Source: Campylobacterales bacterium
GTDB taxonomy: Bacteria > Campylobacterota > Campylobacteria > Campylobacterales > Sulfurimonadaceae
NCBI GenBank assembly: GCA_024277445.1
Contig: JAJRVE010000199.1
Coordinates: 1 to 33,809, forward strand
Reading direction: 5' to 3'
Length of the DNA stretch: 33,809 nt
The notes under the pieces: model-generated
Databases searched by the model: none
What the model saw: the letters and a program-made list of their open reading frames with translations, nothing else
What the model was told of the DNA's origin: nothing
Shown here: in pieces, positions 16,547-24,967 of the stretch
How the letters are laid out: every line of letters starts with the position of its first letter
Numbering within the stretch: the stretch's first letter is position 1
Position numbers and translations under genes: made by a program

Positions 16547-17815
16547 ATGCAACATAAAATAGCAATTATAGGTCTTGGTTACGTGGGACTTCCTCTAGCA
16601 GTAGAGTTCGCAAAGCAGTATGAGACCATTGGTTTTGACATCGCACAGTGGCGGATCGATGAGTTAAACAGTGGGTATGATAGAACATTAGAGGTCGAAC
16701 AAGCGGTGCTTAGTGAGGTTGTTCAAAATGCGCAACTCTCGTTTACGAAGACTTTGAGAGACATTGCCGAGTGTAATATCTTTATCGTTACCGTTCCTAC
16801 CCCTGTGGATGAGCATAAGCGACCAGACCTAACACCTCTCATCAAAGCGACAGAATCAGTGGCGAAAGTACTTAAAAAAGGTGACATCGTCATTTATGAG
16901 TCTACGGTTTACCCTGGAGCGACGGAAGAAGAGTGTGTGCCTCTGCTTGAAAAGATCAGTGGACTCTCTTTTAACGATGACTTCTTCTGCGGTTATTCTC
17001 CTGAGCGCATCAACCCAGGTGACAAAAAACATACGGTTACTAAGATCTTAAAGGTCACTTCGGGTTCTACCCCTGAAAGTGCGCAGATCATTGATGTACT
17101 TTACAAAAGCATCATCACAGCGGGTACGCACCTCGCACCAAGCATTAAAGTCGCAGAGGCGGCCAAAGTTATCGAAAACTCCCAACGTGACATCAACATC
17201 GCCTTTGTCAATGAACTCGCCATGATCTTTAACAAACTGGACATCGATACAGACGCGGTCTTGGAAGCAGCCGGTACGAAGTGGAACTTTCTTCCTTTTA
17301 AACCGGGTCTAGTAGGGGGACACTGTATTGGTGTTGATCCGTATTATCTGACCTACAAGGCACAACAGGTCGGTTATAACCCTGAGATCATTTTAGCAGG
17401 GCGTCGTCTTAATGACAACATGGGTACTTATGTAGCAAGTCAAGTCATAAAACTCATGTTGAAAAAAGGAAAACAGATCGAAGGTGACCGTGTCTTAGTC
17501 CTTGGTATGACCTTTAAAGAGAACTGTCCGGACATTCGTAACACAAGGGTGATTGACTTGATAGCGGAGCTTCAAGAGTTTGGGACAAAGGTCGATGGGT
17601 ATGACCCTTGGGCAGATCCAAAAGAGGTCGAACGAGAATACAAGATCACGTTAACGCCTAAGAAAAGTTTAGACATACAAAACTACGATGCCGTTATCTT
17701 AGCAGTAGCCCATGATCTGTTTATACAAGAAGAACTGTGTTTAGGCATTGATCGTTCGAAGTGTGTTCTTTATGATATAAAGTCGGTGTTAGAAAATAGT
17801 GACGGGAAGTTGTGA
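16547..17815 (+). CDS. tviB: UDP-N-acetylhexosamine 6-dehydrogenase (TviB/WbpO type)
   Basis: An NAD-dependent UDP-sugar 6-dehydrogenase, oxidising UDP-GlcNAc or UDP-GalNAc to the uronic acid for capsule or O-antigen. With the ATG at 16547 (GGA about 9 nt upstream) it has 422 residues, matching TviB/WbpO. The Rossmann motif [12 protein letters not shown] opens the protein, VTVPTPVDE and YESTVYPG follow, and [12 protein letters not shown] carries the catalytic Cys260. The C-terminal UDP-binding domain has [17 protein letters not shown] TviC/WbpP-type epimerase lies 650 bp downstream; the two enzymes normally act in sequence to give UDP-GalNAcA. A toxin-antitoxin pair separates them. Start at 16514 is less likely. 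Confidence 0.93.
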   Translation: MQHKIAIIGLGYVGLPLAVEFAKQYETIGFDIAQWRIDELNSGYDRTLEVEQAVLSEVVQNAQLSFTKTLRDIAECNIFIVTVPTPVDEHKRPDLTPLIKATESVAKVLKKGDIVIYESTVYPGATEEECVPLLEKISGLSFNDDFFCGYSPERINPGDKKHTVTKILKVTSGSTPESAQIIDVLYKSIITAGTHLAPSIKVAEAAKVIENSQRDINIAFVNELAMIFNKLDIDTDAVLEAAGTKWNFLPFKPGLVGGHCIGVDPYYLTYKAQQVGYNPEIILAGRRLNDNMGTYVASQVIKLMLKKGKQIEGDRVLVLGMTFKENCPDIRNTRVIDLIAELQEFGTKVDGYDPWADPKEVEREYKITLTPKKSLDIQNYDAVILAVAHDLFIQEELCLGIDRSKCVLYDIKSVLENSDGKL

Positions 17816-17829
17816 TAAAATAGTCACAA
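17810..17829 (+). promoter_or_regulatory. Palindromic operator/promoter of the MNT-HEPN module
   Basis: TTGTGA-TAAAATAG-TCACAA: a perfect 6-bp inverted repeat with an 8-bp spacer that contains TAAAAT, a good -10 box. It overlaps the tviB stop codon. With a start near 17828 the leader to the ATG at 17850 is about 22 nt, with GAGG at 17839-17842. A dimeric repressor bound here would block the -10 directly. Confidence 0.5.
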
Positions 17830-17849
17830 TGTAAATATGAGGTAATAAT

Positions 17850-18140
17850 ATGCAAAGAGATGAAATATTGCATTTTTTAAAAACACACAAACAAGAGATT
17901 CATAGGTTGTTTGGTGTAAAAAAAATGGGACTTTTTGGAAGTTATGCGAGAGAAGAAGCTACACCAGATAGTGATATTGATATTGCTGTTGAAATAGAAA
18001 GCAGTAATAAGTTTCGTAGTTTTTTTACACTCTTACACTATTTAGAAGATAGACTACATAAGAAAGTGGATCTTGGGATTGAGAGTGCGTTAAAGCCAGC
18101 CGCTAAAAAGCAGATATTAAAAGACATTATCTATGTCTGA
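17850..18140 (+). CDS. mntA: Minimal nucleotidyltransferase, MntA-type antitoxin
   Basis: A 96-residue minimal nucleotidyltransferase with the pol-beta signature GSYAR (30-34) and SDID (41-44), whose Asp42 and Asp44 should hold the metal. In studied MntA-HepT pairs this protein AMP-modifies the HEPN toxin and neutralises it. The following HEPN gene overlaps it by 8 bp, the standard order for one common class of this system. It starts 34 bp after tviB with a candidate promoter of its own. Function here is inferred from the motif and pairing. Confidence 0.9.
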   Translation: MQRDEILHFLKTHKQEIHRLFGVKKMGLFGSYAREEATPDSDIDIAVEIESSNKFRSFFTLLHYLEDRLHKKVDLGIESALKPAAKKQILKDIIYV

Positions 18141-18480
18141 ACGTAGTAATAAACTCTATATAGATGATGCATTAGAATCTATAGTTGCGATCAAAGAGTT
18201 TACCCACGGGATTGATTATGAAGAGTTTTATCAAAATCGTATGATCTATTCTGCTACCATCAGAGAATTCATTGTGATTGGTGAAGCTATTTCTAAAGTG
18301 ATTGATAGCTTGAGTGAGGTTCGTCCTGATTATCCTTGGCGAGCTATTAAGGATTTTCGTAACTTTATTGTTCATGAATACTTTGGTGTTGATCCACAGA
18401 TTGTTTGGGATGCGGCTTCTCAAGAATTAGATGAACTTCAAGAAATTATAGAAAAATTTAAAGAAAAAAATGAAAAATAA
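18133..18480 (+). CDS. hepT: HEPN-domain ribonuclease toxin, HepT type
   Basis: A 115-residue all-helical HEPN protein. The RX4HXY active-site motif is present as Arg76-NFIV-His81-E-Tyr83. In related toxins Arg and His are required for RNA cleavage and the Tyr is the residue modified by the MNT partner. It overlaps mntA by 8 bp and the following tviC-like gene by 11 bp, so three unrelated functions appear translationally linked. It is a bona fide full-length member by size, with the motif intact, so there is no sign of decay. Confidence 0.9.
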   Translation: MSERSNKLYIDDALESIVAIKEFTHGIDYEEFYQNRMIYSATIREFIVIGEAISKVIDSLSEVRPDYPWRAIKDFRNFIVHEYFGVDPQIVWDAASQELDELQEIIEKFKEKNEK

Positions 18481-19519
18481 TTCAATATTAGAGGAGATCA
18501 GTTATGCTCTCAATAACACTCCTAAAACGTGGCTAGTCACAGGATGTGCTGGTTTTATAGGTTCTAACCTTATAGAGTTTTTACTCAAGAACAACCAAAA
18601 AGTAGTCGGTCTTGACAACTTTTCTACGGGTTATCAAAAGAACATAGATGAGGCATTAGTCTCTCTCAGTAAAGCACAAAGAGCGAACCTCACCTTTATA
18701 GAGGGAGACATTGCTGACCTTGCTAGCTGTCAAAAAGCGTGTCAAGGAGTTGACATCGTCTTACATCAGGCGGCACTTGGTTCTGTTCCTCGTTCTATCG
18801 CTGACCCCATCACTTCGAACAACTCTAATATTACCGGTTTTCTTAACATGTTGACAGCGGCTAAAGATGCGGGGATAAAACGTTTTGTCTATGCTTCGTC
18901 GAGTTCTGTTTATGGTGATTTGCAAGAGCTTCCAAAGGTAGAAGAGAGAACAGGAAAACTACTGTCGCCTTACGCGGTTATGAAGATGAGTAACGAACTT
19001 TACGCAGGTGTCTTTACTAAGACCTATGGTACTGAGACTATCGGTCTTCGCTACTTTAACGTTTTTGGTAAACGACAAGATCCTGATGGAGCCTACGCAG
19101 CGGTTATCCCTAAGTGGGTAAGCTCACTCATCAAAGGCGAAGCAGTCTACATCAACGGTGATGGGGAGACAAGTCGAGACTTTACCTACATCGCTAATGT
19201 CATCCAGATGAACGTTTTAGCTGGTCTGACAACAAATGAGAACGCTTTTGGCGAAGCCTTTAATGTAGCTGTAGGTGGACGTAACACGCTTAATGAACTC
19301 TACAAGCTTATATCGAGCAGTCTTACAGAGCAATTCAAAATTAAAAATTCATCATTCAAAATTCCTAAAGATCCTGTTTACAGAGACTTTAGGTCTGGCG
19401 ACATCCGCCACTCCAACGCTGACATCACCAAGGCTAGGACACTTGTTGGTTATGTACCGACGCACGATATCTATCAAGGTATGGAAGAGGCGATAGAGTG
19501 GTATGTGGAGCATGTGTAG
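18470..19519 (+). CDS. tviC: UDP-N-acetylglucosamine 4-epimerase (TviC/WbpP type) with repeat-derived insert
   Basis: An extended SDR that interconverts UDP-GlcNAc and UDP-GalNAc, or the uronic acids, supplying the polysaccharide locus with TviB. The 349-residue protein has GCAGFIG (25-31) for NAD, the serine-rich ASSSSVYGD segment, and the catalytic pair Tyr168/Lys172 in [33 protein letters not shown] near the C-terminus (301 on) is typical of the WbpP branch. Just before it, residues 288-299 ([12 protein letters not shown]) are encoded by an AT-rich repeat at 19333-19364; relatives as I remember them have a shorter linker there, so this looks like an in-frame insertion at a surface loop. 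The start overlaps hepT by 11 bp. Confidence 0.92.
   Translation: MKNNSILEEISYALNNTPKTWLVTGCAGFIGSNLIEFLLKNNQKVVGLDNFSTGYQKNIDEALVSLSKAQRANLTFIEGDIADLASCQKACQGVDIVLHQAALGSVPRSIADPITSNNSNITGFLNMLTAAKDAGIKRFVYASSSSVYGDLQELPKVEERTGKLLSPYAVMKMSNELYAGVFTKTYGTETIGLRYFNVFGKRQDPDGAYAAVIPKWVSSLIKGEAVYINGDGETSRDFTYIANVIQMNVLAGLTTNENAFGEAFNVAVGGRNTLNELYKLISSSLTEQFKIKNSSFKIPKDPVYRDFRSGDIRHSNADITKARTLVGYVPTHDIYQGMEEAIEWYVEHV
19333..19364 (+). repeat. AT-rich repeat unit inside the tviC-like gene
   Basis: Composed of two ATTCAAAATT-type copies around AAAAATTCATC. It is related in motif to the inverted-repeat element at 7440-7523 (its reverse complement begins GAATTTTGAATGATGAAT, 17 of 18 positions the same as the 7440 end). 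It stays in frame and adds no stop codon. Confidence 0.65.
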
Positions 19520-19570
19520 AAAGCACTTTTGACACTAAACCACACAAATTAGAAGAGCTAGCAAAAAATA

Positions 19571-19579
19571 TGTTAAAAT
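19571..19579 (+). promoter_or_regulatory. Extended -10 promoter of the RelE-like module
   Basis: TGTTAAAAT, an extended -10 (TGn plus TAAAAT), 26 bp before the antitoxin ATG. It sits in a small inverted repeat GTTA-AAATA-TAAC, and a TTGACA occurs at 19529-19534, too far upstream for a normal spacer. Confidence 0.45.
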
Positions 19580-19605
19580 ATAACGATTAAGGATGAGGTG
19601 AGGTT

Positions 19606-19827
19606 ATGATAATTCAGATAGAGACAAAAGCTGGTATGAGTGAAAAGGTCTTAGATGTTTTGAATGGTTTAAAAGATGTGATTATTGATAAAGTAGAAAT
19701 CAAAGATCAAGCTTTTATAGAAAAACAAAATGAGCTTTTCTCTATTCATGAAAAAGTTGTTACGTCACCAGCTACGCTTAAAAGTCATCAACAGGTTTGG
19801 GATGAGATAGAAAGTCGTACGCGTTGA
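19606..19827 (+). CDS. Putative antitoxin of a RelE-like pair
   Basis: A 73-residue acidic protein with no domain I can name: a predicted strand-helix start (MIIQIETKAGMSEKVLDVL), a second strand (DKVEIKD) and a helical, charged C-terminus. The antitoxin call rests on its position: its stop codon overlaps the TTG start of a RelE/ParE-like gene, and it has a separate candidate promoter. It follows the tviC-like gene by 86 bp. Confidence 0.65.
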   Translation: MIIQIETKAGMSEKVLDVLNGLKDVIIDKVEIKDQAFIEKQNELFSIHEKVVTSPATLKSHQQVWDEIESRTR

Positions 19828-20093
19828 TTATAGAGTATGATGATGAGTTTTCTACAAAGTTTATAAGCATATGGAATTATATTACGCAAGATAGTAAAAC
19901 AAGAGCCAATAGCTTTAAAAAAGATCTAAAAAAAGAGATAGAAAACCTGCCACCATTGCCATACAAGTTCCGAAAATCACGCTGGTTTGACAATGTAGAG
20001 ATTAGAGACCTAATCTTTAAAGGCTACACCATTCCTTATTTGGTGCAAGAAAATAAGATCGTTATCTTAGATATATTTAAATGGACTAAATAA
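19824..20093 (+). CDS. RelE/ParE-superfamily toxin
   Basis: An 89-residue protein with the RelE/ParE layout: strand MIIEYDDEF, two helices (FISIWNYITQDSKTRANSFKKDL), then strands including VEIRDLIFKGYTIPYLVQENKIVILDIF. RelE-type toxins cut ribosome-bound mRNA; ParE-type act on gyrase. The sequence does not decide which. The start is TTG within a TTGA overlap with the antitoxin stop, so translation is probably coupled. No key residue can be checked confidently by eye. Confidence 0.72.
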   Translation: MIIEYDDEFSTKFISIWNYITQDSKTRANSFKKDLKKEIENLPPLPYKFRKSRWFDNVEIRDLIFKGYTIPYLVQENKIVILDIFKWTK

Positions 20094-20180
20094 CTCTCTA
20101 GTACCCCTCTCCTGACCATATGACAACTGAGTAAGGTAAGAAACGGTATACTTGTCTATTAAAATTATGTGGAGTAGTGC

Positions 20181-20861
20181 GTGAAATATTTTTTTATTGT
20201 TTTGACACTTTTTTATGCATCACTGTCAGCAGCAACAGAACCTGAGATAATGGCAGATGCTAAGCCTGAGAGGGTACTGACGTTAGCAGACTTACAAGAG
20301 GTAAATGCGACCACTAAAGCACATGCACCACTTTTTTACAAAGATTATGACTGGGATGTTGGATTGATAGGTGGGGCGACTTTTGATGGTACGCAGACAG
20401 AAGCAAGACGAACAACCGTAGGTGTTGGAGTGTATTTGGGTTACCATTTTAATGAGGCTGTCACCTTTCATGGAGAGTACATAGAACTCTTTAAAACGTT
20501 CACCGGCGATGAAGCAACGAAAGATGCTACAAACAGGATCATGGCAGCAAGTGTTGCCTTTGACTTTTCAGCAGAGAGAACCTATAGCCTTTATGCCAAA
20601 GGTGGACTAGGGTATGAGATGCAAAGTAAGTACAACAAAGAAGTGAACAGCCCTATTTCTCTTTTAGGTTTTGGTTTTCGTTACATGTTCACAGACCAGA
20701 TTAGTGGTTATGTAGAGGGTCGTTGGAAGTTTGTACTAGTCAACACTGCTTACCCTGACAACTCTTTAGTTGGAACAGTTGGACTTGACTATCACTTTGG
20801 CCTTTCGGATGAGAAGTCGGCGTTAGTAGATGCGGTTGAGAAGCACAATGCTCCGTTATAG
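20181..20861 (+). CDS. Outer-membrane beta-barrel protein (OmpA/OmpW-like)
   Basis: A 226-residue exported protein with a signal peptide (about 1-18, ending SLSAA). From about residue 56 alternating hydrophobic-polar strands of an 8-stranded barrel are visible, such as WDVGLIGGATFDG, TVGVGVYLGYHF, VTFHGEYIELF, YSLYAKGGLGYEM, LLGFGFRYMF, ISGYVEGRWKF and TVGLDYHFGL. The start is GTG, preceded by GGAG six bases upstream. No peptidoglycan-binding domain is present. Its place between a TA pair and the flippase operon may be incidental. A porin-like or adhesin role is inferred from fold only. Confidence 0.82.
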   Translation: MKYFFIVLTLFYASLSAATEPEIMADAKPERVLTLADLQEVNATTKAHAPLFYKDYDWDVGLIGGATFDGTQTEARRTTVGVGVYLGYHFNEAVTFHGEYIELFKTFTGDEATKDATNRIMAASVAFDFSAERTYSLYAKGGLGYEMQSKYNKEVNSPISLLGFGFRYMFTDQISGYVEGRWKFVLVNTAYPDNSLVGTVGLDYHFGLSDEKSALVDAVEKHNAPL

Positions 20862-20992
20862 ATAGTGTTGAATGAAATATAAGATAAATAGAAAGTTTAG
20901 GTGAAACAAGTTCGATTATAATCAGATCTTTCAACCTTTAATCATACAATTAGTATTGACTTTAGGTAAGATGTATTTAGCTTTTGTGTAAA

Positions 20993-20998
20993 TATAAT
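20993..20998 (+). promoter_or_regulatory. Candidate -10 box of the flippase/glycosyltransferase operon
   Basis: TATAAT, 29 bp before the TTG start at 21027; another TATAAT stands at 20917-20922. The genes from 21027 to 32958 are tightly packed or overlapping, so this is the likely promoter of a long transcript. Confidence 0.45.
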
Positions 20999-21026
20999 TT
21001 CAATTAGAAATAAAGTAGGTGATTAG

Positions 21027-22568
21027 TTGAATAATGTAAAGGTGGAAGCGAGTAGACAGTTTCATAAACAAGTTCCTAAAAATTTGGTTGTAAATGTTTT
21101 GTCTTTTCTCTCTACTATTATTATTGGACTTTGGTTAACGCCTTATTTATTAAAACATTTAGGCCTTGTTGCTTATGGTCTGATACCACTGGCAATGTTT
21201 TTTTCTCAATACGTTAGTGTAATAATTAATGCTATTAACATGTCAATTAATAGGTTTTTACTTATAGCTTTACAGAAACATCAAGACAGAGATGCCAATG
21301 AAATTTTCAACACATCAATTGGTGTTATTTTTACTTTTATCATCTTTCAAGTTGTCATCATGGGCGCTGTATTAAGCGATATTACGTACTTCTTTAGTAT
21401 ACCAAAAGAACTTGTGAATGATGCAACATGGCTTTTCGGATTGACCTTTTTAGGTTTTTCTATTTCTCTTTTTAGATCTGTTTTTGCAACGTCGATGTTC
21501 GCTTATAACCGTTTAGATATTTTACGGATGATTGATATTATTCAAAATTTAGTTCGTGTTGTCATTATTGTGTTCTTTTTTGCTTATGATGAACCATCTT
21601 TAAAATATATAGGTATAGCAAATCTACTGGCAGCGGTGAGCGCTGTATTACCAACTTTATATTTTTTTAGAGAGTATACGCCGCAATTAAAAGTTAAAAT
21701 ATCATCTTTTTCTCGCCATCGAGTTGCAGAATTAGCTCAAATGTCTACATGGGTACTTATAAATCAAGTTGGTGTTTTACTTCTTGGTAATATAGATTTA
21801 TATCTTATCAATAAATGGTTGGGCTTAAAAGCTACAGGTGAGTACGCAATAATATTACAGTTTACAAGTATATTTCGAACTTTTTTTACACTTGTAGCCA
21901 GTATATTGACTCCTGTAATTATGATCTACTTCGCAAATGATGAATTTGAAAAGCTAAAACAGTTCACTTTGCTTTCTTCTAAAGTAATGATTTTAGTCTT
22001 TGTTCTCCCTTTAGCAATGGTTATAGGTCTGTCAGAAAACATCATACACTTTTGGTTAGGAAAACAGTATAGTTATTTACATGACATGGTCTCTTTCTCT
22101 ATGTTGTTCTTCATCATTGCAATCCCAATGAGCACTCTTTTTACTATTACGCTATCATACAACAAGGTAAAACTACCAGCGATCATTTCTCTTATTTTAG
22201 GGGGTGTCAGTATTGTTAGTCTTTATATGCTCATGACAGAGGCTGGATTGGGACTATGGAGTGTACTGCTAGTCAAATTAATCATTGAAATAGTATTTGC
22301 ACTGTTTTTGGTCATATACGTTGCTAGAATTTTAAACATGAATAGATGGAAGTTTTTAAAGATACTCGGTATGTCTGTAGGCTATTTTATGTTTATCATG
22401 GCTATCATATATTCTTTTAAAAGATACCTTATTATGGATGATTGGTTTAATTTAGGTGTGTTTTGTATAGGGATTAGTCTACTTGTATATTCAAGTGCTT
22501 CATTTATACTGCTTTCGAAAGAAGAAAGAAGTTTGATATATAAAAAAATTATTTTGAAAAGAAAATAA
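21027..22568 (+). CDS. Polysaccharide flippase (Wzx/MOP family)
   Basis: A 513-residue polytopic membrane protein with about 14 hydrophobic helices, typical of the MOP/PST family. Wzx proteins flip undecaprenyl-pyrophosphate-linked repeat units across the inner membrane. The N-terminus shows the usual amphipathic start, then NVLSFLSTIIIGLWLTPYLL and GLVAYGLIPLAMFFSQYVSV, resembling the first helices of the family. It starts at TTG with AGG about 8 nt upstream. It opens the tightly packed polysaccharide gene run. The base composition is visibly more AT-rich than in the housekeeping part. The exact substrate is unknown. Confidence 0.85.
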   Translation: MNNVKVEASRQFHKQVPKNLVVNVLSFLSTIIIGLWLTPYLLKHLGLVAYGLIPLAMFFSQYVSVIINAINMSINRFLLIALQKHQDRDANEIFNTSIGVIFTFIIFQVVIMGAVLSDITYFFSIPKELVNDATWLFGLTFLGFSISLFRSVFATSMFAYNRLDILRMIDIIQNLVRVVIIVFFFAYDEPSLKYIGIANLLAAVSAVLPTLYFFREYTPQLKVKISSFSRHRVAELAQMSTWVLINQVGVLLLGNIDLYLINKWLGLKATGEYAIILQFTSIFRTFFTLVASILTPVIMIYFANDEFEKLKQFTLLSSKVMILVFVLPLAMVIGLSENIIHFWLGKQYSYLHDMVSFSMLFFIIAIPMSTLFTITLSYNKVKLPAIISLILGGVSIVSLYMLMTEAGLGLWSVLLVKLIIEIVFALFLVIYVARILNMNRWKFLKILGMSVGYFMFIMAIIYSFKRYLIMDDWFNLGVFCIGISLLVYSSASFILLSKEERSLIYKKIILKRK

Positions 22569-22569
22569 G

Positions 22570-23508
22570 ATGCATAAGTTAGAAAGAATTATAAATAAAA
22601 TAAAATTGAGATATTATAACCCGAATAGTTGGAACCATGCTTTGACAGTTTTGAAGCTAGACTATCCAGAAGAATTTTCAGAAAATTTAGAGTTTGTAGC
22701 ATTAAAACAGTTAGATTTAACCCTTGAACATAACCTATTCAGGTTTTTACTGCAAGGTTATGAAAATGCACTTGTTTTAAAGCAATTACGAGGTGCAGAG
22801 TTTAATATAGAAAATCATAAATTATTTATAACATTAGATACATTAACGTTTGAAGTACAGACAGCTGAAGAGTTGTTTATATTAAAAGAAATATTTGTGG
22901 AAGGAGTATATAATTTCAACCTACAACATGACATGGAAGACTATCTGCTTATAGATATAGGTATGAATGTATCTTATGCCTCATGTTATTTTGCAAAAGT
23001 TAAGCAAATACCACAAATAATCTATTTTGAACCTTTTACACCCACATACAATCAAGGCAAAGTAAATATTGCATTAAATGATCTTGATGGTAAAATTGAC
23101 GCACGTAATTATGGTTTAGGAGGATGTAATGAAGTCCTTTCTGTTCCGTATGCACCTGAGTTTAGAGGACAGGTTGGGATACAAGGAACAGATTATATTC
23201 GTTCAAATATTACAGAAAGTGCTATTGAAAAAATCTATATAAAAAATGCTTTTGAACCTCTATTAGCTATCGTGAATGATTTTTCTTCTAAAAGGTTTAT
23301 AATGAAGATAGATTGTGAAGGCGCAGAATATAATCTTATTGAAAGAATCCCTCTAAAGATGTTAGAACGTTGTGACCTAATTATGATGGAATGGCATGAA
23401 AAAGGTCCAAAGCCAATTGAACAATGGTTACAAGAAAATGGATTTACTAATATGTCTTTTTATCCATATTCTAAGCGTGCTGGAATGATTTATGCTATCA
23501 AAAGTTGA
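22570..23508 (+). CDS. FkbM-family methyltransferase
   Basis: A 312-residue S-adenosylmethionine-dependent methyltransferase of the FkbM family, probably O-methylating a sugar in the polymer. SAM motif I is IDIGMNVSYASCYFAK (from Ile128, Asp129-Ile-Gly131), followed by the YFEP turn (152-155) and MKIDCEGAE with WH in MMEWHEKG near the C-terminus, all standard for the family. The N-terminal ~110 residues are helical and not assigned. It lies one base after the flippase stop and overlaps the next gene by 17 bp. The substrate is inferred only from context. Confidence 0.88.
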   Translation: MHKLERIINKIKLRYYNPNSWNHALTVLKLDYPEEFSENLEFVALKQLDLTLEHNLFRFLLQGYENALVLKQLRGAEFNIENHKLFITLDTLTFEVQTAEELFILKEIFVEGVYNFNLQHDMEDYLLIDIGMNVSYASCYFAKVKQIPQIIYFEPFTPTYNQGKVNIALNDLDGKIDARNYGLGGCNEVLSVPYAPEFRGQVGIQGTDYIRSNITESAIEKIYIKNAFEPLLAIVNDFSSKRFIMKIDCEGAEYNLIERIPLKMLERCDLIMMEWHEKGPKPIEQWLQENGFTNMSFYPYSKRAGMIYAIKS

Positions 23509-24454
23509 TTCTAATCCTATCTTATCAGTTATATTACCAGCATATAATGTGGAACTATACATTAGGGAATGTATTGATAGTATATTGAATCAAACCTTTG
23601 TCGACTTTGAGCTAATTATTGCAGACGATGGATCAACAGATAATACTCAACGAATTATTGATAGTTATAAGGATAAACGAATAGTAATTTCCCACAATAC
23701 TGAAAACAGTGGGAAAACAAAAACTGTAAACAGACTCTTTCTCCTAACGAAAGGAAAGTATATCACTGTCCATGATGCTGATGATTGGTCAAATGAATCT
23801 AGATTTGAAAAACAGTTGGCTTGGTTAGAAAATAGTTCAAAGCGTATTATGTGTGGAACAGGTTACTTGTCGTTTGACACAGATAGAGAAGTAATTGAAA
23901 ACTTTATTCCTTTTACAAATTATGATGAATTAAAAGAGTCTATTAAGGTTAATGGGCAGTTCCATGGACCAACAATGATTTTCAGGAAAAGTTCATTAGA
24001 CAGTAACTGTATATATAGAGAATATTTTAATGATAATTATGAAGATACAGATTTAGCATATAGATTATTTCAAAAAGGTATATGTACTAATATTGATGAA
24101 CCTCTATATAATTATAGAATTTTAGAAACGTCTTTATGTAGAAAAGAATTTACAATAAGAAATAAGAATTTGTACCATGTAGTTGTATATTTAGCAAAAC
24201 AACGAGAATTAACTGGTATAGATGATTTAATGTGTAACCAAAATGAACTCGTAGATGCTTATTTTGATGAAATAACGGTAGAATACAAAACAGATAAAGG
24301 GCTTGTTTTTAGAGAAGGTGCTGCGTATTATATGTATTGGAACTACTATAGCAAGGCAATAAAATACTCTATAAAAGCAATTAAACATGATCCGTTGAAG
24401 TTAATAAATTGGCGAACGTTTTTATATTGTGTACGAAAGGGTATCTATTTATGA
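23492..24454 (+). CDS. Family 2 glycosyltransferase
   Basis: A 320-residue inverting glycosyltransferase of the GT-A fold. LSVILPAYNVELYIRECIDS opens the protein, LIIADDGSTDNT (41-52) binds the nucleotide sugar, and HDADDW with Asp95-Ala-Asp97 is the metal-binding DXD. GPTMIFRKSSL and YEDTDLAYRLFQKG are typical of the acceptor region (ED motif). It overlaps the FkbM gene by 17 bp and the following acyltransferase by 4 bp. It is soluble or peripheral. Donor and acceptor are not known. Confidence 0.93.
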   Translation: MLSKVDSNPILSVILPAYNVELYIRECIDSILNQTFVDFELIIADDGSTDNTQRIIDSYKDKRIVISHNTENSGKTKTVNRLFLLTKGKYITVHDADDWSNESRFEKQLAWLENSSKRIMCGTGYLSFDTDREVIENFIPFTNYDELKESIKVNGQFHGPTMIFRKSSLDSNCIYREYFNDNYEDTDLAYRLFQKGICTNIDEPLYNYRILETSLCRKEFTIRNKNLYHVVVYLAKQRELTGIDDLMCNQNELVDAYFDEITVEYKTDKGLVFREGAAYYMYWNYYSKAIKYSIKAIKHDPLKLINWRTFLYCVRKGIYL

Positions 24455-24960
24455 TAAAGCGATGGATATACGAACTCTTTTTAAAATTATTAGCGCAGGC
24501 AAATGAATATAAAGACCAACTCAATCGGAAAAAATATGACTTTGATAAAACGGTAATTATATCTGATACTAATTTGATAGGTAACGTTATGATCGGTAGT
24601 GGTACCTATACGAATAACGGATGTACCTTTTCCAGTGGAGATACCAGTAAAGTTGTTATAGGTAAGTATTGTGCAATTGGGAGGTATGTATCAATTACAT
24701 CAAAAGGTCACTCTCTGAGTTTACCAACAGCTGATGAATATCATGTGACACATAATCATATAGAAGCTGACACAATAATTGGTGACTATGTTTGGATTGG
24801 AGATCATGTGTTTATTAAACATGGTATTACTGTTGGTAATTATGCGATTATTGGGGCGAATGCTGTGGTAACTAAAGATGTAAGACCTTTTGAGATAGTT
24901 GGTGGTGTCCCTGCTAAACATATAAGGTTTAATACTGAACACTATAGATACACCAAGTAA
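24451..24960 (+). CDS. Hexapeptide-repeat sugar O-acyltransferase
   Basis: A 169-residue left-handed beta-helix acyltransferase (CatB/LacA-like), likely to acetylate the polysaccharide. Repeats such as GNVMIGSG, VVIGKYCAIG, TIIGDYVWIGDHVFIKHGI and YAIIGANAVVTKDV are visible, with HNHIEAD and GGVPAKHIRF at the usual C-terminal place. The start is the ATG at 24451 in an ATGA overlap with the GT2 stop; a longer frame from TTG at 24409 lies within the GT2 gene and is not needed. The catalytic His is expected in the SKGHSLS region. Confidence 0.9.
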   Translation: MIKRWIYELFLKLLAQANEYKDQLNRKKYDFDKTVIISDTNLIGNVMIGSGTYTNNGCTFSSGDTSKVVIGKYCAIGRYVSITSKGHSLSLPTADEYHVTHNHIEADTIIGDYVWIGDHVFIKHGITVGNYAIIGANAVVTKDVRPFEIVGGVPAKHIRFNTEHYRYTK

Positions 24961-24967
24961 AGCTGGT

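Noticed and set aside
24409-24450. Longer start for the hexapeptide acyltransferase
   Set aside because: It lies inside the GT2 gene and the ATGA overlap at 24451 gives a natural, coupled start.
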